From assembly GCA_002362595.1 (NCBI GenBank), contig DEUO01000016.1:438-6558 (forward strand): DNA of 6,121 nucleotides. The letters are read 5' to 3'. The position numbers were made by a program, and so were the translations under genes. Numbering within the stretch: the stretch's first letter is position 1; the number at the start of each line of letters is the position of its first letter. The notes under the pieces are model-generated. The model was not told the DNA's origin, made no database searches, and saw only the letters and a list, made by a program, of their open reading frames with translations. Shown here in pieces: positions 1 through 6,100 of the stretch. The stretch comes from Caryophanales bacterium UBA3260. Lineage in GTDB: Bacteria > Bacillota_I > Bacilli_A > RF39 > UBA660.

Positions 1-1395
1 GTTGCTAAAATAAATAGAGAAATGGAAAACATAATTGTAGAAATGTCTAATGGTTCACAAGTTGACATGGACGATGAAAAATCAGTAAATTATGTTATTA
101 GTGAGCTTTCTGCTAGATTAGAAAAAGCAAATATTTTATCTAAAGGTCAGACAGCAGAGGTACTATTTAAAGAAAATGGAGCCCTAAAAAATTCAATAAA
201 GAAAAAATCAGTAATGGTAAATAAACAAATTGCTGAAGCAACTAAAGTGGAGCTTGACTTATCACAAGACGAAACAAAAGCAATTAATGAAGCTGTTAAT
301 TCTGCAGTAAATGAGGAAATTAAGAATGCAGCATCAGCTACAAGCGAAATTAAAGTAGAAGATATAATAAGTAAAGACAATAGATATAAAGTATTAAATA
401 GTGATGATGTAATAAGCACTAATAAAATAGGAGATATAGAAGTAAAAATATTATATGAAATAGAGAGTGAAGAAAAAGAATTTAAATGTACTATTAAAGT
501 AGTAGATACAATAGCTCCAATAATAGAATATGATGAAGAGGTAGTTACAAATCAAGATGAAAATATTAACTTATTTAAGCATGTAAGTGTTAGTGATAAT
601 TCATTAGAGGAGATAGATGTTAAGGTTGAAGGTGAATATGGCTTTAATAAACCTGGTACATATAAATTAGAATATGTAGCAGAAGATAGTAGTGGTAACG
701 TAACTAGAAGAGATTTTACTTTAGTGGTTAAAGAGAAAAAAGTTACTAAGCCTTCAGCGAAACCTTCTAGTAATAATGGAGTAATAGGAAAGACTAGTAA
801 AGGATTTGATATTAAAAAGATAAATGGAGTATTTTATATTGATGAGATACTTATAGTTAATAAAACATATGCTTTGCCTAAAAATTTTGTTCCTAAAAAT
901 ACTTATGAATCAGCAGTTGATGTTAAAACAAATTGTCAAACTTGTATAGATAAAGAAGCATATAATTCATGGTTGAAAATGAAAGATGATGCGGCTAGTT
1001 TAGGATTAGGTATATGTATACAAAGTGGATATAGGCCTTATAATTTACAAAAATCTTTATATAATAATTACGTCGAGAGAGATGGTAAAAAAGCTGCTGA
1101 TACTTATTCAGCAAGAGCAGGTCATAGTGATCATCAAACTGGATTGGCTTTTGATTTAAACTCAATTAATGATGATTTTACAAAGACAAAAGAAGCTAAA
1201 TGGGTTAATGATAATGCATATAAATATGGTTTTATATTAAGATTTCCTCAAGGTAAAGAAAAATATACAGGGTATAAATACGAATCTTGGCATTTAAGAT
1301 ATGTTGGTAATGAATTAGCTGAAAAATTGTATAATAATGGTGATTGGATATCATTAGAAGAATATTTTGGAATAACAAGTAAATATAGCGATTAA
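1..1395 (+). CDS. D-alanyl-D-alanine carboxypeptidase, VanY/M15B family, with DUF5011 Ig-like domain (5' partial)
   Basis: This wall enzyme is predicted to remove the terminal D-Ala from peptidoglycan stem peptides outside the membrane. The frame is open to base 1. The first ATG at 22 has no good ribosome-binding site and no signal peptide follows it, so the true start and export signal probably lie upstream. Counting from the Met at 22, residues 1-110 are a charged region I do not recognise. Residues ~110-160 look like the end of a degenerate Ig-like repeat. Residues ~160-238 are a DUF5011-type Ig domain (VVDTIAPII start, GTYKLEY, DSSGNVTR). A Ser/Pro/Lys linker follows, then the VanY domain from ~265. 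The M15 signature is intact: SGYRP at 335-339, zinc ligands H371 and D378 in SDHQTGLAFD, and E421 (catalytic) and H424 in ESWHLRY. A CxxC (C305, C308) precedes the core. Family assignment is firm; exact peptide specificity (D,D or L,D) is not visible. Confidence 0.9.
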   Translation, partial: VAKINREMENIIVEMSNGSQVDMDDEKSVNYVISELSARLEKANILSKGQTAEVLFKENGALKNSIKKKSVMVNKQIAEATKVELDLSQDETKAINEAVNSAVNEEIKNAASATSEIKVEDIISKDNRYKVLNSDDVISTNKIGDIEVKILYEIESEEKEFKCTIKVVDTIAPIIEYDEEVVTNQDENINLFKHVSVSDNSLEEIDVKVEGEYGFNKPGTYKLEYVAEDSSGNVTRRDFTLVVKEKKVTKPSAKPSSNNGVIGKTSKGFDIKKINGVFYIDEILIVNKTYALPKNFVPKNTYESAVDVKTNCQTCIDKEAYNSWLKMKDDAASLGLGICIQSGYRPYNLQKSLYNNYVERDGKKAADTYSARAGHSDHQTGLAFDLNSINDDFTKTKEAKWVNDNAYKYGFILRFPQGKEKYTGYKYESWHLRYVGNELAEKLYNNGDWISLEEYFGITSKYSD

Positions 1396-1421
1396 AGAAT
1401 ATTTTAGTATATTCTTTTTTT
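1394..1421 (+). terminator. Probable Rho-independent terminator after the VanY gene
   Basis: A perfect 9-bp stem (1394-1402 with 1409-1417) and a 6-nt loop TTTAGT are followed by a run of seven T (1415-1421, partly in the stem). The stem begins inside the TAA stop codon. It contains only one G-C pair, so it may be leaky and let transcription continue into the amidase gene, for which no clear promoter is visible. Confidence 0.55.
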
Positions 1422-1439
1422 AATTGAATAATATTAAAT

Positions 1440-2087
1440 ATGAAAAAGACATATTTTATTTTGTTGTTGATAATTGTGATGTTATTAACAGCTACTTTAT
1501 CTTTGGGGCATGAACTTGATAATAAATTAATGGGTAAGGTAATTATTTTAGATGCAGGACATGGTGGTAAAGATAAAGGAACAATGGTTAATGGTATATA
1601 TGAAAGTGATATAAACTTAAATATAGTATTAAAATTACGTGACGAATTAGTAAAACAAGGAGTAGAAGTTATATTAACTAGAGATGGCGATTTCGATTTA
1701 AGTTCTCCAAATATAGATAGAAGAAAAAAGAGTGATTTTGATAATAGAATAAATTTAATAAATGAAAGTAATGCAGATATGTATTTAAGTATACATATTA
1801 ACTATTTAAGTGATAATAAATATTATGGAGCACAAGTATTTTATACGAAGGATAATGAGCAATTAGCTAAAGTTATGCAAAAGAAGTTTAATGAAGAATT
1901 AAAGAGTCCTATGAAAGCTAAAGAAATACAAGATACTATTTATATGTATAAACAATTGAATATAAAAGGTTTATTAATAGAATGCGGATTCTTATCAAAT
2001 AAAAAGGAAAGATATTTATTAAATAATGATGAATATCAAAGTAAAGTGGTTGATACTATAATACAAGCTTTAATTGAATATTACTAA
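1440..2087 (+). CDS. N-acetylmuramoyl-L-alanine amidase, Amidase_3 family, CwlD-like
   Basis: This predicted zinc amidase cleaves the bond between MurNAc and L-Ala of the stem peptide outside the cell. An N-terminal hydrophobic stretch (residues ~4-22, after MKK) is a signal peptide or anchor with no obvious cleavage site. The catalytic domain fills residues 33-215. Zinc ligands are H41 in LDAGHGG, E55 in YESDIN and H119 in SIHIN; the catalytic Glu is E181 in LIECGFLSN. The length (215 aa), RxxDFDNRINLIN segment and GAQVFY motif resemble CwlD, which in spore formers helps make cortex muramic-delta-lactam. A vegetative wall role is equally possible because no other sporulation gene is in view. 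The start is fixed by an in-frame TGA at 1425-1427 and by the signal sequence. Unusually, no Shine-Dalgarno sequence precedes this ATG. The gene lies 44 bp after the VanY gene. Confidence 0.9.
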   Translation: MKKTYFILLLIIVMLLTATLSLGHELDNKLMGKVIILDAGHGGKDKGTMVNGIYESDINLNIVLKLRDELVKQGVEVILTRDGDFDLSSPNIDRRKKSDFDNRINLINESNADMYLSIHINYLSDNKYYGAQVFYTKDNEQLAKVMQKKFNEELKSPMKAKEIQDTIYMYKQLNIKGLLIECGFLSNKKERYLLNNDEYQSKVVDTIIQALIEYY

Positions 2088-2102
2088 TATGTTATATATA
2101 AT
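2074..2102 (+). promoter_or_regulatory. Promoter for the macro-domain gene
   Basis: TTGAAT (2074-2079) and a perfect TATAAT (2097-2102) are separated by 17 bp, a good sigma-A type match. The -35 lies inside the end of the amidase gene. Transcription would begin near 2109, giving a leader of only about 12 nt before the ATG at 2121. Confidence 0.6.
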
Positions 2103-2120
2103 TAAAGTAATGGTGATTAT

Positions 2121-2894
2121 ATGAACAAAAATATAGTATTAGATAGAATATTAAGTTATTTTATAAAAGATAAAAAAAGTATTCCAGAAGGATTAAATGA
2201 AAAAATAAAGTTATGGAAAGAGATAGTTAAAACTTATGATTTAAGTGATGTACCTAAAGATATATTAGAAGCAGAAGATATGTATTTAAGATATGAATTA
2301 TTAAATAGAAAGTTAACTGATGCTGATAAGTTGAAAAATATTGGAGAGTCTTTAGTAAAAAATATTAAATATAGTGATATGATAGCAGTTTGGAGTGAAG
2401 ACGTAACTTCAATATATGCAGATGCTATTGTTCATTTTACATCACTGAAAAACTTAGTTGATTATAATGTTAATGTAGATAAAGTAGTATTAAATAGTGG
2501 AATGCGTTTAAAAAAGAAATGTAGAGATATATTAGATGGTAATATTCTTAAAGAATCAGAATTATTAATTACCCGTTCTTATAATTTACCATGTGATTTT
2601 ATTATTCATGTTATTACTCCAGATGGTAGAAGTAAAAATTATATAGAAGATATAAAGAATAGTTATAAGAATATTTTAGATTGTGTAAAAAATAATATTA
2701 TTAGAAGTGTTGTAATACCATGTATTGGAATTGAAAAAGATAGAGATAAATATATTGATATAATGTTAGATAGTATATATGATTTTTTAGATAAATATCA
2801 TGAGATAATTAATACTAAGGTTATAATTAATGTTAGAGAAGAAGATATAGATATTATGAATAAAAAGTTAATGGATAGAGTTGTGGTTAAATAA
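2121..2894 (+). CDS. Macro-domain protein of the protein-ADP-ribose hydrolase type, active site degenerate
   Basis: This 257-aa protein has the layout of the bacterial zinc-containing macro domains that remove ADP-ribose from proteins. It has a helical N-terminal extension (residues ~1-85, with IPEGLNEKIKLW at 21-32 and EDMYL at 52-56) and then a macro domain (~87-240). Family landmarks are DVTSIYADAIV, ITRSYNLPCDFIIHVITP (150-167), SYKNILD and VIPCIGI (198-204). However, the expected NAAN motif after DAIV is HFTS (105-108). The zinc loop, normally Cys...His...Cys, is shortened to D114-N118 with no Cys or His. The glycine-rich ribose loop after CIG reads IEKDRDKY. Hydrolase activity is therefore doubtful; it may bind a nucleotide or be a pseudoenzyme. 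The start is supported by GGTGAT at 2112-2117, 3 nt before the ATG. No sirtuin or lipoylation partner gene is in the window. The family call is from pattern recognition of the protein. Confidence 0.72.
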   Translation: MNKNIVLDRILSYFIKDKKSIPEGLNEKIKLWKEIVKTYDLSDVPKDILEAEDMYLRYELLNRKLTDADKLKNIGESLVKNIKYSDMIAVWSEDVTSIYADAIVHFTSLKNLVDYNVNVDKVVLNSGMRLKKKCRDILDGNILKESELLITRSYNLPCDFIIHVITPDGRSKNYIEDIKNSYKNILDCVKNNIIRSVVIPCIGIEKDRDKYIDIMLDSIYDFLDKYHEIINTKVIINVREEDIDIMNKKLMDRVVVK

Positions 2895-2923
2895 AAAAGG
2901 TCTGATTGATATCAGATCTTTTG
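2895..2923 (+). terminator. Rho-independent terminator between convergent genes
   Basis: A 12-bp stem (2895-2906 with 2911-2922) has the 4-nt loop TGAT and sits directly after the TAA of the macro-domain gene. A-tract and T-tract flanks let it act in both directions. Pair 2900/2917 is G-U in the + strand transcript but A-C in the minus transcript, so it should be stronger for the + strand gene. The minus-strand gene stops just beyond it, at 2924. Confidence 0.8.
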
Positions 2924-3898
2924 TTATTCAAAGTAATCCATACGAAGATTATCTTTAATGAGCATTCCTGTTGAATAGTCTACATCACGGATTACTTTAT
3001 CTAATATTTTTATATCTTTATTATTAAAGATAACATCGTTTAAAGTTTTAATCATATTAAGAGATTTTTGTAATGCTATTTCATATAATTCAGGGAATGA
3101 AGAATTGTATTTTACGTGTTTGCCGCTAGGATGATTCCATTCTTTTTTTTCAATGTTTAGATAGTTTAAATCAGGATTAAGAATATGGGTACTAAATGAT
3201 TGAATATAACCGAAATGATGATTAGTTATAAAATCAATAAATTTATAGATGGCTCTTTTAATACCAAGAGAGTCATTAACGGCAAGAGATAATATTATTT
3301 TAGAATGTTTTATACTTTTATTAAAATAAATACCTATATTATCTTCATTATATGTCTCTTTATATACATTAGTTATAGTATTAGTTAATTCTTTATTAAA
3401 AATAGGTTTTTTAATAATATCTTTAGAAATGTTACATTTATTATATTTTTTATGAGTATTAAGTTCATAATATATAGCATCTAAATCTTTTTCCATATGA
3501 TTATGTTCACCACGATATTTTTTTGATTCTGGATTGTTTTTGCGATAGATTCCAGTTTTATAAAAAATATAAGGATGACAAGTAGAATCAAGACAGTAAT
3601 GAGTAACTGAACCATATAAATAAGCGATGACTTGATGATTATTTTCCAAATGATTATTTTTAATTTCTTTTACAATATTGATTAAATAATCTTTAGTATG
3701 TTCGTGATGAGCTCGGTGACCGAGTTCGCGAATACGACGAAAGTTTTTAATATCAAAAGTATAATAAAATAAATAGTCATGACTTTGTGCAAAAGTACTA
3801 TATATTAATTCTTCATTTTTTATAGTTTTTTTAATATTATCTGGAAGTTCTTTTAACACATCTTGTGCAAAGTAGTGGTGTGTTGTTATAGATGGCAT
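2924..3898 (-). CDS. Zinc-dependent phospholipase C-like protein (Zn_dep_PLPC family)
   Basis: This 324-aa protein resembles the zinc-dependent phospholipase C/S1-P1 nuclease-like fold group; substrate and reaction are not established for such bacterial members. The N-terminus MPSITTHHYFAQDVL is typical of this group. Candidate metal ligands follow the family order: H7/H8, H40-D41 (QSHDY), H61, H64, H65 and H67 (GHRAHHEHT), H100 and D104 with H108 (THYCLDSTCHP), and H132/H134 near E136-D140 (HNHMEKDLD). No signal peptide or membrane segment is visible, so it is probably cytoplasmic, unlike secreted phospholipases C. The start is supported by GAGGTGAA (complement of 3904-3911), 5 nt before the ATG. 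It is alone on the minus strand, convergent with the macro-domain gene and divergent from the HEPN gene. Eight of nine Arg codons are CGN, unlike its AGA-using neighbours. Confidence 0.78.
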   Translation of the reverse strand: MPSITTHHYFAQDVLKELPDNIKKTIKNEELIYSTFAQSHDYLFYYTFDIKNFRRIRELGHRAHHEHTKDYLINIVKEIKNNHLENNHQVIAYLYGSVTHYCLDSTCHPYIFYKTGIYRKNNPESKKYRGEHNHMEKDLDAIYYELNTHKKYNKCNISKDIIKKPIFNKELTNTITNVYKETYNEDNIGIYFNKSIKHSKIILSLAVNDSLGIKRAIYKFIDFITNHHFGYIQSFSTHILNPDLNYLNIEKKEWNHPSGKHVKYNSSFPELYEIALQKSLNMIKTLNDVIFNNKDIKILDKVIRDVDYSTGMLIKDNLRMDYFE

Positions 3899-3917
3899 TT
3901 TACTTCACCTCATGTAT

Positions 3918-3926
3918 ATTATAACA
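3918..3926 (-). promoter_or_regulatory. Extended -10 promoter of the phospholipase C-like gene
   Basis: Read on the minus strand, this is TGTTATAAT: a perfect -10 box (complement of 3918-3923) with the TG extension. The -35 region is only a T-run and is weak, which fits dependence on the extended -10. Predicted initiation near 3911 puts the ribosome-binding site almost at the mRNA 5' end. Confidence 0.6.
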
Positions 3927-3950
3927 TAATGTATACTTTAAAAAATTTCA

Positions 3951-3979
3951 TTCAAAACATTATTTAATTATGTTATAAT
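3951..3979 (+). promoter_or_regulatory. Promoter of the HEPN-protease operon
   Basis: TTCAAA (3951-3956; 4 of 6 matches to the -35 consensus) and TATAAT (3974-3979) are separated by 17 bp, with a TG extension at 3971-3972. Predicted initiation near 3986 gives a leader of about 18 nt. This is the only promoter seen for the two overlapping downstream genes. Confidence 0.65.
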
Positions 3980-3992
3980 TATGATGATAATA

Positions 3993-3999
3993 GGGTGAT
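3993..3999 (+). promoter_or_regulatory. Ribosome-binding site that decides the HEPN gene start
   Basis: GGGTGAT matches the AGGAGGTGATC ribosome-binding consensus and lies 4 nt before a GTG at 4004. The same GGTGAT with a 3-nt spacer precedes the macro-domain gene. In-frame GTG at 3995 and ATG at 3998 overlap this site and are therefore unlikely starts. Confidence 0.6.
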
Positions 4000-4003
4000 G
4001 CTA

Positions 4004-4945
4004 GTGATAAAGACATTTAAGAATATAGATGAACAAATAGAAATCCTTAAAAGTAAGGGTTTAAAACTAGATGATATTGATTATGCAAGAAATGTATTAT
4101 TAAGAGAAAATTACTTTTTTATTAGCGGCTATAGACATTTGTTTTTGAAATCTGAAAAAGATAGAATGTTTATTCCTGGTACTGATTTTAAAGAATTATA
4201 TGCAATGTTTAATTTTGATAGACAGATTAGAAATATATTTTTTAAGAATATATTAATTGTTGAGAATAATGCTAAAAGTATATTTTCATATCAGTTATCT
4301 AGAAAGTATGGTATTAAAGAAAAAGATTATTTAAATCCTTCTAACTTCGATAGATCTGGAGAAAAAGCTAGACAAGTTAATGATTTGCTAAAAAAAATTA
4401 AAAGGCAGATAAGAATAAATGGTGGTCAACATTCAGCAACTATGCACTATATTAGTAATTATGGTTATGTACCTTTTTGGGTAGTTGTAAAGGTTTTATC
4501 ATTTGGTTTAATATCAGAATTATTTACAATTATGAAGAGAGAAGATCAAAAGGAGATAGCAGAAGTTTATGGAGTATCTCCAGAAAATTTAATGGATTAT
4601 TTTCCGATAATGGCTAATTTTAGAAATTTGTGTGCTCATGAAGATATTATGTATGATCATAGAACACAACGTGTCATAGATGATACTAAATATCATTATC
4701 GCTTAGGTATAGAAAAATTAGATGGTGAATATATTTATGGTAAAGATGATTTATTTGCTTTAGTAATTATATTACGTCAATTGTTAAGAGAAGAAGATTT
4801 TACTCTATTAATTAATGAATTATCTTATGAATTAGATATGTTAGATGGTAAGTTGAAAACTATAGAAATAGATAAAGTTTTAGATAGAATGGGATTTCCT
4901 ACTAATTTTAGAGATATAGTAAGGATGGATTCTCATGGATTATAA
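4004..4945 (+). CDS. Abi_2 family HEPN protein (AbiD/AbiF-like abortive infection protein)
   Basis: This 313-aa protein belongs to the Abi_2 group, whose founders AbiD and AbiF of lactococci block phage growth. HEPN members are usually RNases that act as toxins. With the GTG at 4004 as start, residues 5-20 (FKNIDEQIEILKSKGL) are the usual opening. LLRENYFFISGYRH (32-45), the FDRQIR...E helix (D72, R73, R76, E87) and YGYVPFWVVVKVLSFG follow. The HEPN catalytic signature RxxxxH is intact at R207-H212 (RNLCAH). The last ~90 residues are a helical tail. GTG 3995 or ATG 3998 would add 2-3 residues but destroys the ribosome-binding site logic. The stop overlaps the protease start by 11 bp, indicating one mRNA and coupled translation. 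There is no visible antitoxin gene beside it. It could be a defence toxin or a domesticated RNase; the sequence does not decide. Confidence 0.88.
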   Translation: MIKTFKNIDEQIEILKSKGLKLDDIDYARNVLLRENYFFISGYRHLFLKSEKDRMFIPGTDFKELYAMFNFDRQIRNIFFKNILIVENNAKSIFSYQLSRKYGIKEKDYLNPSNFDRSGEKARQVNDLLKKIKRQIRINGGQHSATMHYISNYGYVPFWVVVKVLSFGLISELFTIMKREDQKEIAEVYGVSPENLMDYFPIMANFRNLCAHEDIMYDHRTQRVIDDTKYHYRLGIEKLDGEYIYGKDDLFALVIILRQLLREEDFTLLINELSYELDMLDGKLKTIEIDKVLDRMGFPTNFRDIVRMDSHGL

Positions 4946-6098
4946 TCAGTATAATAATTATAATGTAAATAATACAGGGGATGATTCTTTGTCTAATAAG
5001 AATGATATTGGTAAAAAGCTTGTTAAAATAGTTATTATTACTTCTTTATTTTCAGTATTAATAGGTATTGTAGGATGTGTATGTGTTTTTAAAGCATTTC
5101 CTAATTTATTAATAGATTCTACAACTAATATTACTAAGACAGAGAAGGAAGTAACTGTTACTGATAAGGGAATTGCTGATGCAGTTGATAAGGTACATGA
5201 TTCTGTTGTTGTTATTAAGACTTATGTTAATAATCAGTTGTATGCAACTGGAACTGGTTTTATTTATAAGAAAGTAAATGGTAAATATTATTTTATTACT
5301 AATAATCATGTTATTGAAGGCGGAGATCAGATTAAAGTTCAGTTTGCTGACGAATCAGAAGTAATAGCAAAATTAGAAAATGGCGATAAGTATGCAGATA
5401 TTTGTGTATTATCAATTGAGCTTTCTAAGAATTATCCAGTTATAGAAGTTGGTAATAATGTAGATACAAGAGTAGGAGATACTGTTTTTGCAATAGGAAG
5501 TCCTTTAGATTATTCTGTTTTTTCTTATAGTGTAACTCGTGGTATTATTTCCGGTAAAGAGCGTGAAGTAGCTGTATCTGTTTCTGGTGCGATGAATGAT
5601 TGGATAATGCAAGTATTACAAACTGATGCGGCGATAAATAATGGTAATTCAGGTGGACCTTTATGTAATATAAATGGTCAAGTTATTGGAGTTACTAATA
5701 TGAAATTAGCTAGTGATAAAATAGAAGGAATGGGATTTGCAATACCAATTGAAGAAGCTGCTAGTTATGCAGATGCAATAATAAATGGAGAAGATATTAC
5801 AAGACCTTATATTGGGGCATCTCTTGCTAACGCTAATACAGCTGCTGCTGTTACTAGATATGGAATAGATATGCAAGATGGTGTAGTAGTTGAATCTGTA
5901 GAACCATCGTTATCTGCTGATGTAGCAGGATTAAAAAGAGGAGATATAATTAAAAAGATGGATGATGTAGAAGTAAAAGATATTGCTACATTAAGATATC
6001 AATTATATAAATATAAAGTTGGAGATACAATAGTAATTGAATACATAAGAAATGGTAATACTAAAACTACTGAATTAAAATTAGGGGCAAAGAAATAA
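4935..6098 (+). CDS. HtrA/DegP-like membrane-anchored serine protease with one PDZ domain
   Basis: This predicted protease degrades or handles misfolded proteins on the outer face of the membrane. A 26-residue Asn/Tyr-rich cytoplasmic tail precedes a single transmembrane segment (~30-52). The trypsin-like domain spans ~75-285 with a complete triad: H125 (TNNHVIEGG), D155 (YADICVL) and S239 (NNGNSGGPL). A single PDZ domain (~293-383; RPYIGASL, DGVVVESVEPSLSADVAGLKRGD) ends the protein. At 387 aa it is in the normal range for Gram-positive HtrA proteins. The ATG overlaps the HEPN gene by 11 bp; AAGGA at 4921-4925, 9 nt upstream, is the likely ribosome-binding site. Translation is probably coupled to the upstream gene. 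No terminator is visible in the 23 bases after the stop, where an IS-like end begins 2 bp later. Which of the several HtrA paralogues it corresponds to cannot be told. Confidence 0.93.
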   Translation: MDYNQYNNYNVNNTGDDSLSNKNDIGKKLVKIVIITSLFSVLIGIVGCVCVFKAFPNLLIDSTTNITKTEKEVTVTDKGIADAVDKVHDSVVVIKTYVNNQLYATGTGFIYKKVNGKYYFITNNHVIEGGDQIKVQFADESEVIAKLENGDKYADICVLSIELSKNYPVIEVGNNVDTRVGDTVFAIGSPLDYSVFSYSVTRGIISGKEREVAVSVSGAMNDWIMQVLQTDAAINNGNSGGPLCNINGQVIGVTNMKLASDKIEGMGFAIPIEEAASYADAIINGEDITRPYIGASLANANTAAAVTRYGIDMQDGVVVESVEPSLSADVAGLKRGDIIKKMDDVEVKDIATLRYQLYKYKVGDTIVIEYIRNGNTKTTELKLGAKK

Positions 6099-6100
6099 AC

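Larger units (their letters stand above)
3918..3979. repeat. 13-bp perfect inverted repeat carrying both divergent -10 boxes
   Basis: ATTATAACATAAT at 3918-3930 is the exact reverse complement of ATTATGTTATAAT at 3967-3979, with 36 bp between the arms. Each arm contains one extended -10 element. Each arm is also nearly palindromic (ATTAT-3-ATAAT), so it could double as an operator for a shared regulator. Constraint on the two promoter boxes explains part of the match. Confidence 0.55.

Noticed and set aside
147..419. Open frame on the minus strand within the VanY gene
   Set aside because: It is antisense to a well-supported coding frame. Its Ser/Leu/Ile-rich translation is what the complement of Lys/Glu/Asn-rich coding DNA gives, and no ribosome-binding site or domain is evident.
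2421..2520. Frameshift as the cause of the missing macro-domain active site
   Set aside because: The neighbouring frame hits a stop within a few codons and encodes no NAAN or Cys/His loop, and the motifs on both sides are in one frame, so divergence rather than a sequencing error is more likely.
3899..4003. Riboswitch or structured leader RNA in the divergent intergenic region
   Set aside because: Both -10 boxes lie close to the start codons, leaving leaders of only about 12-18 nt; the 13-bp inverted repeat is better explained by the two promoters.
5109..5309. Open frame on the minus strand within the htrA-like gene
   Set aside because: It lies opposite the start of the protease domain, has low-complexity Asn/Ile/Ser content and shows no recognisable motif.
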